Of a DNA stretch of 64,000 nt, positions 10,730-22,386 are shown piece by piece. Both the position numbers and the translations under genes were made by a program. Source of the DNA: Bemisia tabaci (taxonomy: Eukaryota; Arthropoda; Insecta; Hemiptera; Aleyrodidae); contig NC_092797.1 of NCBI RefSeq assembly GCF_918797505.1, positions 39,507,372 to 39,571,371 of the forward strand. Reading direction: 5' to 3'. Position 1 is the first letter of the stretch. Each line of letters begins with the position of its first letter. The notes beneath the pieces were generated by a model. The model was not told the origin of the DNA. It ran no database searches and was given only the letters and a program-made list of their open reading frames with translations.

Positions 10730-11160
10730 TCGCGGAGCGAGAAAGTTCCCCTGTGTGAGGGGGCTAAGAGGGAGCCCCGTTCCCCGCTGGTGGGGGGGGG
10801 GGGTGCACTAGAGGTGTCGCAGGCCGGCGTCTGAGCCTCGGACGATATTTGTCTTTTGAAGCCGCCGTTTGTCCTCTTGTCGTAGCCAGTGTCGTCTACT
10901 ATTTGTTTTCGTCTTGTAAACACGCTTTGCTCTCCCCTTTGGTGTCGTGGCGGGGCTTTTGTCCGGGCATCAGAGCTTCCAGCCGAGCAAAGCCCCCGGA
11001 AGGCCCCGAGGTGTGACGGTGTGAACCTGAGCTAGACAAAGGCCCCCTGGACTTTGGAGTCCGGATGGGGGCGAGTCTGAGGGACAGGATCGCACGCAGA
11101 CAGAGGTTGCCGTCGTCCAAACTGGGCGGATTGCGCCGAGATCTTTAGCCAAAGCTACTT
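10730..11160. other. GC-rich segment, no recognised gene
   Basis: GC-rich sequence with a G run near 10792-10803. Frames are open on both strands but none is recognisable, and no terminal repeats were seen. Confidence 0.4.
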
Positions 11161-11284
11161 CCGGAGACATAGTAAATAATTTTAAAAAAATAAAAAACAT
11201 AAATAAATTAATAACAAAAACTTAAATCGTTTGAGGAGCGCATCAAACTTGAACGATCAAGTTGAAATTTGAATTTCGGACCTC

Positions 11285-11395
11285 GGTCAAGTTGTGCCAA
11301 AGTCTGGATGCAACTATTCGTGCTTTACGGATGTCCGTGTTGCCTATCCAACGAAATTGAAGGCGTTTTGAGTTTCTGCGGAGCGCCATTCAATG
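11285..11395. repeat. Family O fragment, copy 2
   Basis: ATGCAACTATTCGTGCTTTA with GGATGTCCGTGTTGC and GAAGGCGTTTTG matches the pieces at 53970 and 56040. Confidence 0.5.
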
Positions 11396-12059
11396 TTCAA
11401 ATTGTCAAAAGTATTAAAAAAGCAGAATATTTTGTGATCCTATGGATATTTTCACCCACACCCACAGTGTACTCGGTCGCTTCCTATATTCTTCACCACA
11501 GTAGTATTCTGTGCAGCCGTGATTATGTCCTCAATTTTTTACAATGAAAAATCTTTATGATTCTGGTGATCACAATTGCACTATTTTAAATTGTGAGGAA
11601 TCGAGTTTCATTTGAGTCAAAGGAAAGGATGAGCCAGGAGTGTTCTTGAGTGTCATTGCCCGCGTATTTACTTACTCCTGTCAAAAATTGTTCTCGCAGT
11701 TAGTTCTGAGAATTTTTTTGGACGTGATAATAGGTGTTGACCCTCATTTCTATCATTGAGTCTTCTAGAGTAATTCTCTTGCTATTTTCGATCTTAATGT
11801 GACAGTTGTGACACGGCTCTTTTCTGTTCAACTTAGCCCAATGGGATTAATCAAAGTGTTCAAATCCACCCTCTTAAAATCACCGCCCCTGTAAGTAAAA
11901 CGTTTAGTTTTGATAACTCATCGTAGCTCTATCTATAAGTTTGACACTCATGCAAATCCTTATTTTTTACCTGCTGGAAAGTATGACTCACGTTTAGGAG
12001 TGGAGTAGTGCGAGCCGTGAGCTGGCAATGCCGGGCGCAATGAGACGGGACATTTCTTT

Positions 12060-12460
12060 TGCCCACGCTAGACCCGGGTCCGGGTGACAAGAAGCAACTC
12101 CACTCGCCGCGTCCAGCGTCTGCGTCTGCATGTGGGCTCAATGGGCTTCGCTGCACAAAGGGCGCGGGGCCGGAGCCTCAAAGACCCCGAGCAAGAGCGA
12201 ATCTCGCCGTTTGAAAACACGCAACACCTCCGTCTTTTGTGTGTTTTTATCGCGTCCGTCCGGCTCCGGGCTCGGGCCGGATCCAGCCTCACAATCCTGG
12301 ATCCTACCAGAAGCCCCCCCCCCCCTCCCCGTCCCCCGGGCCCAGCCGCACCCCCGTTACCTCGAGCCTATTTTCAATCGGTGTCAAGATAAATAATCAA
12401 ACCCTCCCATCCCCCGCCTCCGCCACCGCTACCGGGCTCTGGTTCCCTGTTCTGGAGTAA
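12060..12460. other. GC-rich, CpG-rich segment
   Basis: GC-rich block with a C run near 12316-12325 and short proline- and arginine-rich open frames in several registers. These look like composition artefacts. No splice-bounded exon could be defended. Confidence 0.4.
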
Positions 12461-12732
12461 AACCGCGTAACTACCAGGGGCCTGTATGTGCGTATGCGTG
12501 GTTATTGATGAGCACGGTAGTGTGCCCCCTCGGCGCCCGTTTTCGAGGCTGCTCTGGCTTTGGTTTGCCTTGGTGCAGTGTTGCTGTCCCGACTAAAATA
12601 TCTACATTTTTTCTAATTCTTGGGGAGAAGGGGTTGTTGGTATGTGCGAGAGCATGCCCAAGGGCGGTAGGTACGTCAACTTTTAAAGTTGGGAATACTT
12701 GTCGTACGAAATCGCATCAGAAATTGGATAAA

Positions 12733-13140
12733 AGGATCAGGAAAAGGAAGGAGAAGAAAGTGGAGAAGAAATTGATTCAGAAGAAGAGGGAGAAAAAGGA
12801 AAGAGGGAAGAAAAAAGGGAGAATAATAAAAGGAATTATCGTGTCAGAAATTGGATAAAAGACAAGGAAGGAGAAGGAAGAGAAAAAGAACTTGAGTTGG
12901 AATACAGGAAAAGGAAGAGAATAGAAGGAAAGGAACAAATTAAAGAAGAAAAAATAGAAATAAGGGGTAAAAGAAGGAAGAAAAAGAAATGAAAGTAACA
13001 AGAAGAAATTAGCGGAAGGATAGTAGGGATTTAGCCGAAGAATTGATTTTCCTTCTTCACCTTCGCCTCTTTTTCCGTCTTTTACCATGTTTTCCCCCTT
13101 CTTCCTCTTCCTATCTTTTCACTTTCTCTCTCTTTCTCCG
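12733..13140 (+). repeat. Long purine tract followed by pyrimidine tract
   Basis: About 280 bp of almost pure A/G (12733-13015) is followed by about 100 bp rich in C/T (13041-13140). Inside the purine part CAGAAATTGGATAAAAG occurs twice about 128 bp apart, so it grew partly by duplication. The two tracts are roughly complementary and could fold or form triplex DNA. Confidence 0.7.
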
Positions 13141-13160
13141 CGGTGCTGTTAGGTATGACC
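13085..13160 (+). promoter_or_regulatory. Weak candidate recursive splice site
   Basis: The very long pyrimidine tract ends near 13138, then GCGGTGCTGTTAG|GTATGACC puts a possible acceptor directly against a GTATGA donor at 13152/13153. The G-rich gap between tract and AG weakens it. It lies almost midway between the two strong sites. Confidence 0.2.
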
Positions 13161-13933
13161 TCGTGAAGTTTGATCGGGTCGAAATGATCCAAGTCTGTTG
13201 GACCTTGGTTCAGGTGTGTATCGCCTATTCCTCCAGGCTCCAGGTCGTGCTCAAATGAGAGAAACAGTCGCAAAATCTTTGCCACACCTGACACCACCTC
13301 CTGAGTTTTGAGTTCCCTCTCCCAAAATGTTAGGTCCTCGTGTTCGAAAATTGGGTAATTTCCCGCCAAAAGTGGCAACGTTGCGTAGAACCGAGTCGAA
13401 GTTCCTTTGGCACTGGATTATTCGAGTGCGCGTCTTGTATGCACCCGAGCCGACGAACCATCGCATCGGCGGCGACGAGCGACCCTCCCTCCCTTCAATT
13501 AAGCGTGATTACGCGTGATTAAAAGCGTTTAATTTAAATGCCAGCTTTGAAGTGTCTCGGGCGGCTGTCATAATAAATGCTACCCGATTATATTATCGGT
13601 GTCGAATTGTCGGGCAACTCATTTACAGATCGTTTGAGCCGCCGACCCAATGTAGATTTTAGATGCAGTTTCCCTGATATTGACTTGCCTCTCGTGACCC
13701 GAGTCCGTCCCAGAAGCCTCCGGCTCCGCATTAGCACCACATTCCGTTTTAGTCTCTTCCCGGATCAAAGAACGTAACTTCCTTTCAAAGTTGTAAAATT
13801 CATCCTCGAAATTTTTACCAATATCTTGACCTGAGAAAATTTTGGGCGTCCCAATCTGAAAATTTCGCCGACTTTTCCTCTGATTACACAGAAAAAACGG
13901 CGTCATTTCGGACGAAAACCGCATAACACAAAA

Positions 13934-14186
13934 GACTTTTTCGGTGGAGGAGCGTATGAAGCTTGCAATGCTGCTAAAATTGTGCCTTTTTTCCGTGTAG
14001 CACTTACATCATGTAAAATTCATTCTCGGTCGACTAACTTCCACACTATAGTGAGGAAAAATATGCGCAGATTCGGGAAAAAATTCATGACAGAGCTTTC
14101 CGATAGGTCATTTGTAATTTTAGAACTACTTTGTACAATCTTAACAGCATTGGAAGCCTCATACGCCCTTTTACCGGGAAAGTCCT
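13934..14186. mobile_element. Family D inverted-repeat element, copy 2
   Basis: It begins GACTTTTTCGGTGGAGGAGC and ends with the inverse TACCGGGAAAGTCC after CATACGCCCTTT. Internal CAATCTTAACAGCATTGGAA matches copy 1 at 2767. Non-coding. Confidence 0.7.
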
Positions 14187-14938
14187 CAATTGTTAAAGTC
14201 GCAATAGAGGTCAAATAAGTTCTCTACTACCTGAAACACTTGATCATATTGTTTTCTATCTTTAATTGTCGAACTTTGATGATACAAAGCCGTGTTCTAC
14301 AGAATAAAATAAATCAAGATCCCACAAGATACTCAAGAAGACATGCACTTCTGCTCTCTATACACGGAGGAAAAAGGTTCCGCTCTTATTGGACACTCAA
14401 GTTATTTGGTTCAGGCGAGTTTTCAGTCACAGAAACCGAATTTTGGTCCAGCAACCGAAATACTTTGGTGTGTTAAGAACCAAAGTTCACACCTTGTAAC
14501 CGTTTTTGTGTTTGTTTTTTTTGTTTTGTTTTTTTTATTTCAGTGTAAGTAGCTCCACGCTAATATATACCACCGAACGGCCCGAGAGCTACCTAAGCGG
14601 ATGGGAAGGGGGGGGGGGGAGGGCGTGCGTGATGCTCGATGGGGGAGGGGGGTGGTGGAAATTGGAATGGTGGAAACTCTATCTGTTTCAACGGGAGGAG
14701 CGAAGCGAGACCGAAAGGTCCAGATACATGATCCACGACGCGCCGATCGTAACCGTGCCCCGATGCAACGCAACACGTGAATCAGTCGAAGTTACAACCG
14801 AACATAACCACAATCCGATGAACCCTAGAATTAAGGTAATCTAATGGAGCTCAGGGTTCATCATGAAAAAGGCATGTTGCGTTTTAACACGGACGGATCC
14901 ATATGTGGTTAGCTCGAGACCATCGTGACGTGACGACG

Positions 14939-15155
14939 CACAGTGGATCGGTTCTATAGGAGAGGTCGGACAAAATTTGAAACTTAAACGCGATAACTCC
15001 GTATACGAATTTTGAGGTTTTAAAAGTGGTTCAATGGTTTCTCGTAAAAAGTTCGTTCGAAAGCACCCCTTGAATTAAATGTACGAATAACATCAAAATT
15101 TGCAGTTTTAGTCTAAATTACATGTCCGACTCTTTAATTGACTCGATCCACTGTG
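14939..15155. mobile_element. Family H Transib-like MITE, copy 1
   Basis: The ends are CACAGTGGATCGG and its inverse CGATCCACTGTG, flanked by a perfect 5-bp GC-rich direct repeat CGACG (14934-14938 and 15156-15160). Transib transposons have CAC-initial termini resembling the V(D)J recombination signal heptamer CACAGTG and make 5-bp GC-rich duplications, so the match is specific. At 217 bp it has no transposase and would need an autonomous helper. Copy 2 is at 63278. Confidence 0.75.
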
Positions 15156-15423
15156 CGACGCTTGCCGTGCCCTCTGCTCGTACCTCGAATTTCTCACCTG
15201 CTCGCTCTGCAAGAACCGCCTAACTTCAATGGTAATATCGTGTAAATACGCGGTTTTCTCCAAGCAGGGAAAAGCACAGCGCATCGATGATGAAAGAAAC
15301 CATGGGAGCACGTATCACCGTTGTTATTACTGTGCTTCGAATTTTCGATTTCGTTCTTGTGTTTTCGGAGCCCAACCGATTATTTTCATGCGCGGCATTT
15401 GGTGAGGGCAGGGGACCAACACG

Positions 15424-15441
15424 CCCCCCCCCCCCCCCCCC
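15424..15441 (+). repeat. Poly(C), 18 bp
   Basis: Uninterrupted C run. Similar G or C runs occur near 4520, 10792, 35088, 38511 and 63727. Confidence 0.9.
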
Positions 15442-15549
15442 TTAGTAATGTGAAGAAAAAACTTGAAGACATTATGTACTTCGATTTAATTTAGAATTTT
15501 GCCTGACGTAGACGGAATTCTGGGATGACATTGATTATCCGCCAATTCA

Positions 15550-15893
15550 AGGAAATAGTGCTTTTCAAACAGAGAGAATATGATTTTCAACGAGGTTGGA
15601 TTTTCGGGTTTCGGCCTCTATTTTAACGTTTCTACCAGTAATAAGAATTGAGCTCTTTTTTCACTCATGTCTTGGATGTCTCGTAATTTTAGAATTGCTC
15701 ATTTTAAGGAGTATTTTTCAGTGGAAAGTGCTTCTCAAATAGAGAGAATATATTTTTCAACGAGGTTGGATTTTTAAGATTTTCGGCTTCAATTTTCAAC
15801 GTTTTCAATTAGTAATCAGAATTGAGCCCCTTTTATGGCACATGCCTTGGCTGTATCGTAGTTTCAGAATCACTCATTTTAAGGAGTATTTAA
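15550..15893 (+). repeat. Tandem duplication, period about 170 bp
   Basis: Two units share GTGCTT(T/C)TCAAA, TTTTCAACGAGGTTGGATTT, AGAATTGAGC and CATTTTAAGGAGTATTT. They are non-coding and moderately diverged. Confidence 0.75.
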
Positions 15894-16466
15894 TCCAGGT
15901 ATGAATACGCTTTTTCAAACCCTTTCTTCTCGCTGTTGATGCACGATATTATTTATTTTCAAGGATTTCGTGCGAGTCGCAGAATTAAATCCCCCGGATT
16001 ACTGCAGTTTCGTATTGAGCCCGCATAATAAATTAGATCTGTTGAAGCTAAAACTGTCTCTTGGCCGGCCATTTTCCATTCCGATCGACGTTTTACGAGT
16101 TTAACGACGTAGGGGGTTTCATTTATTCCGGGGCCGCGCGGCGGAGATCAAAGCTGCTAGAAAACAAGCGGAGCTATCCGCGTGGAAAAGTCGCCGAAAA
16201 ATCAGATCCCGCGAAAGTGGGCGTGCGATGATTCGCCGGGACCCGGGTCCCCCGCTCGCCCCCTGCTCCCAATTAAGAAGGGTAATTTGCATATAAATCA
16301 TTTAAAAGGGGGGAGGGGGGTCGGGATGGAGGATTCGAGGATCGGTGCTGTGCCTCGCCGCCGACACAATTAACTTCGCTAACAAGATAGGCCAGTCGAC
16401 AAGCCGGTTGCTCGTTGCTCCTCCTCTTTTTCGCGTTGCCATTTCTGCCCGCGAATAATTAGCATA

Positions 16467-16714
16467 CTGCCTGCTCAGGAAGAAAGCCGTATGAGCTTTT
16501 GGCGTTGCCATTTCTTTTGATAAAACACGAATTGCCTGGTATACTTAAGAATATTTTCTTTCCAATTTTCAGATGATTTTGCTCGCAATTTCACCTAAAG
16601 TTCCTGAAAATTTCAAGGAAAAATATTCATAAGTTTCCTGAAAAATTAGCATTTTATCGAAGGAAATTTGGCAACTCTCGCATGTGCTTACGGCGTTCTT
16701 CCTTAGCACTGCAG
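16467..16714. mobile_element. Family C element, copy 2
   Basis: It starts CTGCCTGCTCAGGAAGAAAG and ends TTCTTCCTTAGCACTGCAG, with GGTATACTTAAGAATATT and GTTCCTGAAAATTTCAAGG inside as in copies at 38128 and 59135. The sequence to about 16919 continues with a more diverged look-alike (TTTGGCAACGCCCG), perhaps an older adjacent copy. Confidence 0.7.
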
Positions 16715-16919
16715 TTTTGGCGTTGTCGAATCCCACCGAACAAAATTTTAATTTTTTAACGTAATAACGACTTTGTTGTCTTTGAAATTTTCCGATACAC
16801 TAGATTAACTGGCGCGTAAGACGGTTCAAAAATTTCAAAGAAAAATGTTTCCAATTTTTCCCGGAAATGCGAATTTTAGTGAGAAAATTTGGCAACGCCC
16901 GTATATCCCCAGGGTATTC

Positions 16920-19140
16920 TTGTTTTGAAGATTACGGAGCCAAGATATGCCCTGAAATGATCATCGTGTAAAATACCAAAAACCAACTATAAAAATTGAA
17001 AAGGCAGGTACATCATTCATTCTTTCAGTCCTTCTTTTGGAGTTTTGGCGCGACATTCCGCGGAACTCTCGCCAACGTAGAGAAGTGCAAGTGCATGCAA
17101 CAGGAAAAATCAGGGAACTTGAACTGAAAATGTGTATGAAATACAAGGAAACGTTCAGTAGATTTCTTGAGAGGAAAAAGATATGAAAACCTTGAAAATT
17201 TCGATATTTTCAGAATTTTTCACTCTGGTATTCAGGAAAATTATGAAGCGCCTTAAAATCTTTATCCATTTTTTTTATTCGTTTCTTTTTTCTTATCTGA
17301 GACACTGTTGGAATCAGTGCAAGAAATTTCAAAAGAATAATAAGATTTTCTGATGCCAAAGTTCTTCATTGATTTTAACCAATCTGCCAACTTTCATGCC
17401 CTCGCCTTAACCATAGGTAACACTAAACTCTCCAATCGCGATAAACGAAGAACCGCGATTTTGAATACGGGAAGAGGCAACAACGAAACCTCCTCACCCA
17501 TTGAGTGGCGGCCGCAGAACCATGGTTTCGTTAGTCGCCCGAGGATAAGTTTTATTCATTTCCTTTTCCTTCGTTGTCAGACTTAGGCTTTATTTTCTTC
17601 AAGTTATCTTCAACAGGTCTCACCCTCCTCTCTCCACGACCCGTTAAATTAAATATTTCCTTTGATTTTGGGAACTCCAGTTGGGTTCGGATCGGCCAGG
17701 CAACTAAACTAACTTTATGGCAATGCGTGGAGTATCACGAGACTTTGAAGGCATTCCAATTTAAGACCGAATTCTTGAAATCCTCGCTCAATAAAATTTG
17801 AGCAAGTTTGTTTTTTTAATTGGAAAATTCATCACAAATTATTTTTGAAAATTATCTGTTATAATATTTTGGATGGATGAAGAAAATTTGCAGAATTTTT
17901 TTATTAAATTCTTTTAAAAAAAAAATTTAAATAAAAATAATTAAATTATGCTAAAGACTTGCGATCAACATCCGCATGCACGCATTTTTTGACTGTGGCC
18001 ATCTATATTCATTAATCCGTCATGTATGTCTAGAATATTTCTCACAAGAATATTTCTACTTGAATCAATCCGTGTTTTCACTATGTTTAGTAAAATTACA
18101 TATTTTACTATTTATCTCACGAGGAAAATTACGTAGGTACGTGATTTTCGCCTTGATAATCACCAATTTTAAACTTAGCATCGAAATTTCAAGTTATTAG
18201 GACACCATCGTCTGGAGTTTATACTCTTTCTCTCCAAGTATAAAAGGTACGAATTTCGTCGGAGCCGTGCAAGGCCAGCAGGGTGGATTCCTCACCTTAA
18301 ATTCCTGCGGTGAACCCTGTTGACCGAGGACCTCTTGCCGTCGCGTCCGTCTGTACAAGAGATGTCCGCGACTTCAACTGATATCGATCGTTAATCATTT
18401 TTCACTTCCAACCCTCCACGTCTAGTTTTTCTGAAATTCGATCGATGGATCTGGCGTCAGCGTGGCAAGCTGTAATCCCCAATCTTACCTGCCTCCTCCA
18501 TCCGTGTACTCTGTTGGTTACCACCAAGTTATCGCCACCTCCCATCTCCCCCGCCCTCGGGAGCAGCGTTGTCAGTTCCTAAGCTAAAATCCGCGATTTT
18601 CATGTCCTTTTCAACGGAAAATGCGCGAAATTTTTCGTGATCCGGCAGCCAGCGTCAATAAATTCCAATTTCTTTTTCGCAACGACACTTGCGCGAGTAA
18701 CGAATCGTGCGGTTCACCGCGTTCTTGTTGTCGAATTTTTTTTTATAGAAAATTTCAAATTTTCTCGGGACTTTCAACAAATGTTCATCCACTGACTTTC
18801 TCGGCGAGGGACCCAGGATACGCTTGATTTAAAGTTCCATTTTGTGTTTATTTTTTCGTTTTGGTTTCCAACGTATTCTTTCAATTTTATTAGACATTAC
18901 GGTTAACATGTTTGTCTTTTCTTCTTCTTCCACGAACGACTAGGGCATAGCCGTGTTTGTTAGGCCATGCAGTATCGAGCACAATAAACTATACAAATAT
19001 TAAAAATCTATAAATCACTAAAAATAAAGGACTCGTCAAATCGATAAAAACAGCATACAATTTTCGATCATCCTCAGGAGAACATTTTTTATGAAAATAC
19101 TTTTTTGAGAAAACATGCCGAAAAAGAGAATGAAGGATTT
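16920..19140. other. No gene or clear repeat recognised
   Basis: AT-rich intronic sequence with A-rich runs near 17915 and a slightly GC-richer part at 18230-18560. No domain-bearing frame, RNA gene or terminal repeat was seen. Confidence 0.4.
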
Positions 19141-19145
19141 GTATA

Positions 19146-19376
19146 CACTGGGAAAAAAAACACGTTGGATCTAGAGTCCAGACTCTTGAAAACATTGACA
19201 AGAAAAAGGATTCTTGATTCAATCAGTATTTAAGCTCTAATCAAAAGAAAATCCGCTCAAATTAAGAGGCTTGGTTCTTGATTTAAGCTTAAATTCGATT
19301 GAATCAAGAGTATTTTTTCTTGTCGATGTTTTTAAGATTCTGGACTCTAGATCCAATGTGTTTTTTTTCCCCTGTG
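19146..19376. mobile_element. Family A palindromic element, copy 1
   Basis: The termini CACTGGGAAAAAAAAC and TTTTTTTCCCCTGTG are flanked by TA on both sides. The arms (GGATCTAGAGTCCAGACTCT and inverse) extend about 100 bp each around a short centre, so the 231-bp element is nearly one hairpin. Confidence 0.85.
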
Positions 19377-19883
19377 TATTTTAAAAAACCTGAAATTCAG
19401 AGAATTTTGAAATGTAGGAAATCTTGTGACCCTGAGTACGAGGACTAAAAGTTCAAGTAGAAATGTAAAAACTTAATGTCCCGCGTCACCCTATGAACCA
19501 TTTTTCCGCAATAAAAAGGGATTTTCATTTTTCCCGAGTTGGGCAGCCTTCGGATCGTGACATTACTCGGTCACGAGGCTGCACGAGGTTTCAGGACCCC
19601 TATCACCTTTTCCAGTTCCGATTTTTTCTTTCCCTCTTTTTAATGTGGCGTGGAGCCATAAAGTTCGACGCAAACCAATAACCGGACTGCAGACGGAGGC
19701 ATCGTTTCTGGATCGTGAAATAGCTCGATAAATCTATTTCTGGCGCGGCAATATTTCCTCGTGCGATAACGTATTTTCATATCCCTCACGTTGCTCATGT
19801 CCTGGGCCCTGCCAAGTCGCACAGACGGCTCCTTGCGAAAACGTGCGAAACGCCTCGAAAAGTCCTCGGAGTAGAGTGTACTC

Positions 19884-20442
19884 GGAATGGACCACTAGAC
19901 AAGGCACGAATTCAAGCATTCTGATACATGTATCTTACCCAGAATTTCACATAGAACACGATTCGCGCAACGAAAATTACTGAAACCAACTCTTAACGAA
20001 GATATTAACCTTTTTATTTCACATTGGTCACGAGGATTTTGAACTGCCCGCTCACAAGAAACTCAAAGCTCTACGTGAGTCAAATCGCGCACTACAACGG
20101 TTTCAGCAAGCTTCTCAATCGAGCAATGTTCATTTCCCATCATGTGTTGTTTAAACCATAAATAATTTGCTATAGCTCAGCCAAACCGTCAAGATTGAGG
20201 TTTTTAGATTTTTATATCGCAGAGACTATCATGATAACGTTCAGCGCGCGATGTAAATCACGTAGAACATTGAGTTTTCATGAGCGGGTGGTTAGCATTC
20301 ACGCATCAAGAATCATTAAATATCTTCGTAAGGAGTTGATTTCGGTAATTTTTGTTGTGCGCATCGTGTTTTACGTGAAATTTTGGTTAAGAAACATGTA
20401 TCAGAATGCTGAAATTCGCACGTTGTCTACAGTGGTCCATTT
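19884..20442. mobile_element. Large foldback element V
   Basis: The left arm (GAATGGACCACTAGACAAGG, TTCTGATACATGTATC, CGCAACGAAAATTACTG) reappears inverted in the right arm (TGTATCAGAATGCTG, AGTGGTCCATT). Inner matches such as AACGAAGATATTAA and CCGCTCACAAGAAACTC continue the pairing to about 270 bp per arm. A third, solitary arm is at 62840-62945. Non-coding. Confidence 0.75.
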
Positions 20443-20502
20443 TCTTTTGAATTTTTCTTAACCGCGTAACTGAATTTCGTGATGAGCCTACATGCGTGCA
20501 GA

Positions 20503-20657
20503 GGCGGATCCAGTAATTTGGCAACACTGGATTCTCTCCATTCAAATCTATGCTGAATACTCGATTCTTGACGGAGCACCTGGCCCCTCCAAGAATCGAT
20601 ACATTTCTATAGGTTTAAGTGGAGGAAAGACAATGTTGCCAATTTTCTGGATCCGCC
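20503..20657. mobile_element. Family G element, copy 2
   Basis: The termini GGCGGATCCAG and CTGGATCCGCC enclose TTTGGCAACACTGGATTC and its inverse. A 10-bp word CATGCGTGCA lies just outside both ends (20491 and 20662), separated from the termini by a few bases, so the true duplication is uncertain. Confidence 0.7.
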
Positions 20658-20873
20658 AACGCATGCGTGCATGTTCCTCTATGGAGGTAAGAGCTCACTT
20701 GAAATTGAGCTTTCGCTTCTTTTTTTTACGACACCGCTATGAAATCTGCCCTCAATTCCTGAGCAAACTAGGAAGCCATATCAGCAGCTATTTGAGTGAA
20801 ATACTTAATGAGACCTAAGACTCATTAGAAAGTAATCCTTAAATCTTCCTCGCAGCGAGATTTCCTTCCATTC

Positions 20874-21018
20874 TACCGTGGCAAGGAAAAGCGCCTTATG
20901 AACATTCAAATGTTGCCAACTTGCCCGAAATATTTCATTTTTGACGAAATGTATATTTACTTTTCCATGAACTCTAATTTAAATGGCATACCGACAAAAT
21001 ACCCTAAATTATTCCCAG
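20874..21018. mobile_element. Family C element, left part only
   Basis: TACCGTGGCAAGGAAAAGCG then CCTTATGAACATTCAAATGT matches the left arm of family C. The right arm is absent. Element B copy 1 starts 10 bp beyond, so the loss may relate to that insertion. Confidence 0.55.
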
Positions 21019-21027
21019 GGAACCATT

Positions 21028-21216
21028 CACTGGTAAAAAAAACCTCTTGGACCAATGCCGCGGTGCATTGACTTAAGAGTGCAGTTTCTTGTCGCCGGAT
21101 TTAAGAGTCTTGAACTCTTGTTTTTAGCGGATTTTGCATTGAAACAAGAGTCCAGACTCTTAAATCCGGCGACAAGAAACTGCACTCTTGAACCAACAGG
21201 TTTTTTTGTACCAGTG
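21028..21216. mobile_element. Family B palindromic element, copy 1
   Basis: CACTGGTAAAAAAAACCTC to AGGTTTTTTTGTACCAGTG, flanked by TT on both sides. Long arms (GTGCAGTTTCTTGTCGCCGG and inverse) make a hairpin. It is a cousin of family A through its CACTGG ends and GAGTCCAGACTCTTAAA core. Confidence 0.8.
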
Positions 21217-22194
21217 TTTGCTTCAGAAAATGCAACATTCCTAAACAGCCTCATGTGTTCCTTTTCAATGATGAAATAACATGAATTTTGTTTATTGAAT
21301 TTTCTTCTCGCCCGGAATCAGATGATTAAAAACGTCAAAGAATAAAGAAATTATCATAGGTTGTTTTTACCAAGAAGAATGAAGTCCACTTGTAAGAACT
21401 CATTTTGTTAAGAAAATTTTGGAGTAGTCTTAAAAATTCTGAAAGAAATATTCTATTTTCATTGATTTAAAGAAAATTCCGTATCGTGAATTTAAATGCG
21501 TCAATTCGTTTTGTTTTCCTCATTGATTGCAGTAACTGCATAAATTACTTCCAGCTTTAAATTGAATTCCATCCACGTTGAATCGCAACTCTGTTCATTC
21601 CGATTTTGTCGACTGCAAGTCCTATTGAGCGACGATCTCCCCATCGCCTCTAGTGACTGCTGCTGCAGTATGCATCCAGTTGTGCATTGATTGTTCAAGA
21701 TTAGAAGTCCATGCGACTTGAGTGAACTTTAATAAATCGATGTTGGCTCACACGAGCTTTAGTTAGGGCAGATTTTTACGGGGTGATAGGGGATCCAGGC
21801 AACTCACCCGCAGTTCACTCGTGCCAAGAGCTTAAGCGGACCAATTTCTCAAGTTATTTTTGGACTTACGTACCTTAGAATGTATAACGCTCCAGGTATT
21901 AATTGCTGTGTGTCCTTTAGAATGGAAGCGATAGTAAATAGCCTGAAAGGTCAAACCTTTGATCTAGATGTCCAATATTTTAGAAACATCGTCAAGAAAC
22001 CATGTTCGGAACTCACCTTTTGAATTTCAGGAGCCATGGCCTATCAACTGTTGAGCGATTTCCTTTGAATTTAAGCTAAATCCTGAAATGAATCTAGAGT
22101 GTTTTTAGTCTGTCCGAAGTTTTGAAAGAGTCGGAAATTCCCTGAGGTCCGAATTGTTTTTTTCTTTGTCATTGTTGTCGCAAATTGAGCCTGG

Positions 22195-22335
22195 AAGGGT
22201 CAAACTTTTATTAATTTTTCGAATTTTCATTTGAGGTACTGAAAAGTACTGATTTTTCTGTTAGGAGTACTGAATTTCTGGAATGTACTGAACAAGTACT
22301 GATTTTTGACCAGCCTTGTTTTGTGCCCTGCATCA
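22195..22335. repeat. Family K relic
   Basis: GAGGTACTGAAAAGTACTG and repeated GTACTGA(A/T)TTT words match the internal part of the K element at 47098. The outer ends are not clear. Confidence 0.45.
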
Positions 22336-22339
22336 AGCT

Positions 22340-22342
<3 letters not shown>

Positions 22343-22383
<41 letters not shown>
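22343..22383 (+). repeat. Poly(T), 41 bp
   Basis: Uninterrupted T run. It could be a minus-strand retrotransposon or retrocopy tail, but no body is recognisable beside it. Confidence 0.9.

Positions 22384-22386
<3 letters not shown>

Noticed and set aside
15890..15905. CCAG|GTATGA as a ratchet point
   Set aside because: There is no pyrimidine tract upstream; the AG lies at the end of a tandem unit.
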